Below are positions 63,711 to 64,000 of a stretch of 64,000 bases of DNA, piece after piece. The stretch's first letter is position 1, and each line of letters starts with the position of its first letter. The notes below the pieces were generated by a model. It was given only the letters and a program-made list of their open reading frames with translations. It did not search any database and was not told the origin of the DNA. Origin of the DNA: Flavobacterium sp. N1994 (GTDB taxonomy: Bacteria; Bacteroidota; Bacteroidia; Flavobacteriales; Flavobacteriaceae); NCBI RefSeq assembly GCF_025947145.1, contig NZ_CP109999.1:62001-126000 (forward strand), in the 5' to 3' direction. Both the position numbers and the translations under genes were made by a program.

Positions 63711-64000
63711 ATGTTTGATATTTCTGCCCTTAAAGAAATGAAGCTTGCTGAGCTTCAAGAGATAGCTAAATTAGCTAAAACCATAAAAGTTACCGGTGCC
63801 AAAAAAGACACACTTATTGAGCAAATCTTAACGCATCAGAATGCAACAACAGCATCAGCAAAACCCGAGGCTAAAGAAGAGAAAGTTGTTGATAATAAAT
63901 CAAAAAGAGCACGTATTTTGCCAGAAGCCAAAAAAGCTCCCGAAACAAAACAAAATGATTTATTTGCTGATGAAACTCCGATAGCAGCAGTTGCTGAAGA
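63711..64000 (+). CDS. rho: Transcription termination factor Rho (5' part)
   Basis: The gene starts at ATG 63711 and runs off the window after 96 codons. The visible part begins MFDISALKEMKLAELQEIAKLAK followed by KKDTLIEQIL, the helical Rho N-terminal (SAP-like) domain. A charged Lys/Glu/Ala-rich linker follows, as is usual for the long Rho proteins of Bacteroidota. RNA-binding and ATPase domains lie outside the window. The divergent gene is DUF4293-like, a familiar arrangement in this group. Confidence 0.88.
   Translation, partial: MFDISALKEMKLAELQEIAKLAKTIKVTGAKKDTLIEQILTHQNATTASAKPEAKEEKVVDNKSKRARILPEAKKAPETKQNDLFADETPIAAVAE

Noticed and set aside
1..64000. CRISPR arrays, tRNA or rRNA genes, and prophage genes.
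   Set aside because: No regularly spaced short repeats, tRNA cloverleaf sequences (other than the tmRNA ends), rRNA segments or phage structural genes were recognised on either strand.

Overview
The window looks like a chromosome segment of a Flavobacterium-type bacterium (Bacteroidota, Flavobacteriaceae). The evidence is strong AT bias, SusC/SusD genes, several secreted proteins with type IX secretion (T9SS) C-terminal domains, Bacteroidota -7 promoter elements (TAnnTTTG), and a tmRNA tag peptide GEGNYALAA. No sequence search was run; family names come from motifs read by eye.

Region 1 (1-18672, + strand): five large secreted T9SS-type proteins. Two are tandem paralogous parallel beta-helix proteins; two share an N-terminal jelly-roll-like domain. 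Three promoters here carry the same 14-bp palindrome, CGTGTNCGNACACG, a few bases after the -7 box. This looks like a LacI-type operator.

Region 2 (18772-41433, + strand, tightly packed): a glycan/glycoside utilisation locus. It holds the complete D-glucuronate route (UxaC, UxuB-type SDR, UxuA, KdgK, Eda, a YhcH-type cupin and an ExuT-type transporter), a SusC/SusD pair, an agarase-like hydrolase fused to a SASA esterase, a second SASA-type esterase and a GH2 enzyme with a uronate-type NxK motif and a malectin-like tail. Next come a second MFS transporter, a MatB-type malonyl-CoA synthetase, a very short malonyl-CoA decarboxylase-like protein and a LacI regulator. My main hypothesis is that this locus takes up and degrades a malonyl-esterified glucuronoside, sending the sugar to KDG and the malonyl group to acetyl-CoA.

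Region 3 (41434-42768): a decayed gene, terminators, tmRNA (ssrA, - strand) and a 38-residue membrane peptide gene.

Region 4 (42866-55512, - strand): an aromatic-acid operon. It encodes an aryl-CoA ligase (anthranilate/salicylate type), a fused FAD monooxygenase/Old Yellow Enzyme, a hot-dog thioesterase, gentisate 1,2-dioxygenase, an FAH-family hydrolase and maleate cis-trans isomerase. Together they suggest 2-substituted benzoate -> gentisate -> maleylpyruvate -> maleate -> fumarate. The operon also carries a nitrilase, a membrane-anchored glutamate-synthase-like FMN protein, a methyltransferase, a 59-residue membrane peptide and, oddly, a secreted T9SS repeat protein.

Region 5 (55698-61043, + strand): a type III polyketide synthase cluster with a flavoprotein, a methyltransferase, and its own dehydratase, ketosynthase, acyl carrier protein and phosphopantetheinyl transferase. 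It probably makes a modified phenolic lipid or pyrone.

Region 6 (61114-64000): acetyl-CoA synthetase, a bidirectional terminator, a DUF4293-like membrane protein (- strand) and the 5' part of rho, cut by the window edge.
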